From: Rubrobacter sp.
GTDB taxonomy: Bacteria; Actinomycetota; Rubrobacteria; Rubrobacterales; Rubrobacteraceae
Direction of reading: 5' to 3'
DNA: 5,003 nucleotides
Assembly (NCBI GenBank): GCA_016781775.1
Contig: JADDPR010000489.1
Span: 1 to 5,003 of the forward strand
Below, one piece after another: positions 4,453-5,003 of this stretch. Position 1 is the first letter of the stretch. Each line of letters begins with the position of its first letter. The notes under the pieces were generated by a model that was not told where the DNA came from, did not search any database, and worked only from the letters and a program-made list of their open reading frames with translations. The translations under genes were made by a program, and so were the position numbers.

Positions 4453-4475
4453 CGATCCTCCGGATTGGAGGATCG
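4453..4475 (+). terminator. Perfect 9-bp hairpin downstream of the hydrolase
   Basis: CGATCCTCC, loop GGATT, GGAGGATCG, 86 bases after the hydrolase stop, in the 192-base gap (4368-4559) before the TM2 gene. A second small stem CCCG-TCG-CGGG (4480-4490) follows directly. There is no proper T-run (only TATT), so this is a weak terminator candidate. It could also be an operator or an RNA element of the downstream gene. The rest of the gap holds no gene I can support. Confidence 0.35.
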
Positions 4476-4559
4476 TATTCCCGTCGCGGGTGCCTGTTGT
4501 CGCCGCTAGTTTTGATCCCCGGGGCGATCGTCGCCCGGCGATGGCGGGGAGGTAAGGCG

Positions 4560-4769
4560 ATGCGCGATCCCGCGTTGGCGGCTGTCCTGAGCGCGATAGT
4601 GCCCGGGGTGGGGCAGTCCTACAACGGCCGCGTCCTCGCGGGCATCCTGTGGCTGATCGTCACGCCGGGGTTGTGGATCGGTACCGGAGGCGTGCTCGGC
4701 TGGATCGCCCACGTCGTCTCGGCCTACACCGCCTACGCCTACGCCCGCGACCACCGAGCGCGCACCTAA
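4560..4769 (+). CDS. Small TM2-domain-like membrane protein
   Basis: A 69-residue membrane protein that begins MRDPALAAVLSAIVPGVGQ and continues SYNG. The segment P-G-x-G-Q-x-Y-N-G (15-23) is the signature of TM2-type small proteins, which have two membrane helices joined by a short turn. The helices here are about residues 25-40 (LAGILWLIVTPGLWIG) and 44-61, followed by a charged tail RDHRART that probably faces the cytoplasm. The ATG at 4560 is chosen because GGAGG (4548-4552) lies seven bases before it. The frame is open further upstream to about 4416, but that part is basic and lacks a ribosome site. There is no evident operon partner. The molecular function of this family is not established. 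Confidence 0.75.
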   Translation: MRDPALAAVLSAIVPGVGQSYNGRVLAGILWLIVTPGLWIGTGGVLGWIAHVVSAYTAYAYARDHRART

Positions 4770-4873
4770 AGCCGCCTCGGCGAGCTTCTCCGTTCCGACG
4801 ATACTCGGACCCCGAGATGCGGAGGACATCCAGTATCGGCGTCCGGATGAACAGGGCGTTCGTCCGCCCGGCG

Positions 4874-4898
4874 GTTCGGGTGGACCCGACCGGGGTAT
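4874..4898 (+). promoter_or_regulatory. Possible SigB/SigF-type stress promoter
   Basis: GTTC (4874-4877), 15 bases, then GGGTAT (4893-4898). This resembles the GTTT-N15-GGGTAT pattern of the actinobacterial general-stress sigma factors, with one mismatch in the -35. The start would fall near 4905, about 40 bases before the ATG at 4948. In GC-rich DNA such a match is easily found by chance. The remaining gap 4770-4947 shows only a small CTCGG-ACC-CCGAG stem (4804-4816). Confidence 0.25.
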
Positions 4899-4947
4899 GG
4901 AAGGCGTCGGCTTCGGAAGGCGGCACAAGCAACGAAAGGACGCAGCG

Positions 4948-5003
4948 ATGACGCAGGAAGGCACGCAAGCGGTACAGGGGGCGCGCAGCGGTGGATGGAA
5001 ACC
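4948..5003 (+). CDS. Start of a gene running off the right edge (partial)
   Basis: ATG 4948 is preceded by a good ribosome site GAAAGGA (4934-4940) at seven bases. The 18 visible codons read MTQEGTQAVQGARSGGWK and the frame is open at the edge. A short polar N-terminus ending in GGW is reminiscent of small actinobacterial membrane proteins whose first helix starts just after a GW, but this is too little to name a family. It lies 178 bases after the TM2-like gene on the same strand. Confidence 0.55.
   Translation, partial: MTQEGTQAVQGARSGGWK

Noticed and set aside
4416..4559. An upstream extension of the TM2-like protein
   Set aside because: The added part is basic and unlike the family, has no ribosome site and would cross the hairpin at 4453-4475; ATG 4560 has GGAGG at ideal distance.
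4506..4968. Minus-strand open frames over the TM2 gene and the following gap
   Set aside because: Arg/Pro/Gly-rich composition with no motif; shadows of the plus-strand genes.
1..5003. CRISPR arrays, tRNA or rRNA genes, complete insertion sequences, replication origins
   Set aside because: I looked on both strands and found no regularly spaced repeats, no tRNA-like cloverleaf, no rRNA signature and no element with paired ends.

Overview
The window looks like chromosomal DNA from a high-GC Gram-positive bacterium (Actinomycetota). Codon third positions are strongly G/C, Arg is often AGG, and there are a TTG start with a strong Shine-Dalgarno site, a probable leaderless gene and a MarR-GNAT fusion of a kind common in actinobacteria. 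This habit would fit a Rubrobacter-like organism, but the genus is a guess. No rRNA, tRNA, CRISPR array or complete insertion sequence is visible.

Left part (1-825). The first ~540 bases are visibly less GC-rich than the rest. On the minus strand they hold two good sigma70-type promoters (254-227 and 149-122) pointing to the left edge. Downstream lie several RNA-like hairpins, a possible mini-ORF with its ribosome site inside a hairpin, and the first 25 codons of an unrecognised gene (or a structured RNA) that leaves the window. Next come two scars: a 5'-truncated CorA-type transporter tail (550-735, +) and, overlapping its stop codon, a short minus-strand reading frame resembling the end of an IS5-type transposase (732-824). 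This is a rearranged junction.

Middle (827-3486). An intact DEDDh 3'-5' exonuclease (827-1387, +), probably leaderless, converges on an intact short-chain dehydrogenase (1595-2407, -). Upstream of the dehydrogenase on the same strand is a MarR-GNAT fusion gene (2548-3486, -). It is cut in two by one in-frame amber codon (2983-2985) at a position where I expect tryptophan.

Right part (3487-5003). A short AT-rich divergent region separates the MarR start from an amidohydrolase of the 2-pyrone-4,6-dicarboxylate-hydrolase type (3597-4367, +), so the MarR half may control itself and this hydrolase. After a gap with a perfect 9-bp hairpin comes a 69-residue TM2-like membrane protein (4560-4769, +). 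A further gap carries a possible stress-sigma promoter, and a partial gene starts at 4948 and runs off the right edge.

The genes do not form one evident pathway and I do not see a convincing new multi-gene system. The observations most worth checking are the amber-split MarR-GNAT gene and the structured, doubly promoted leader at the left edge.
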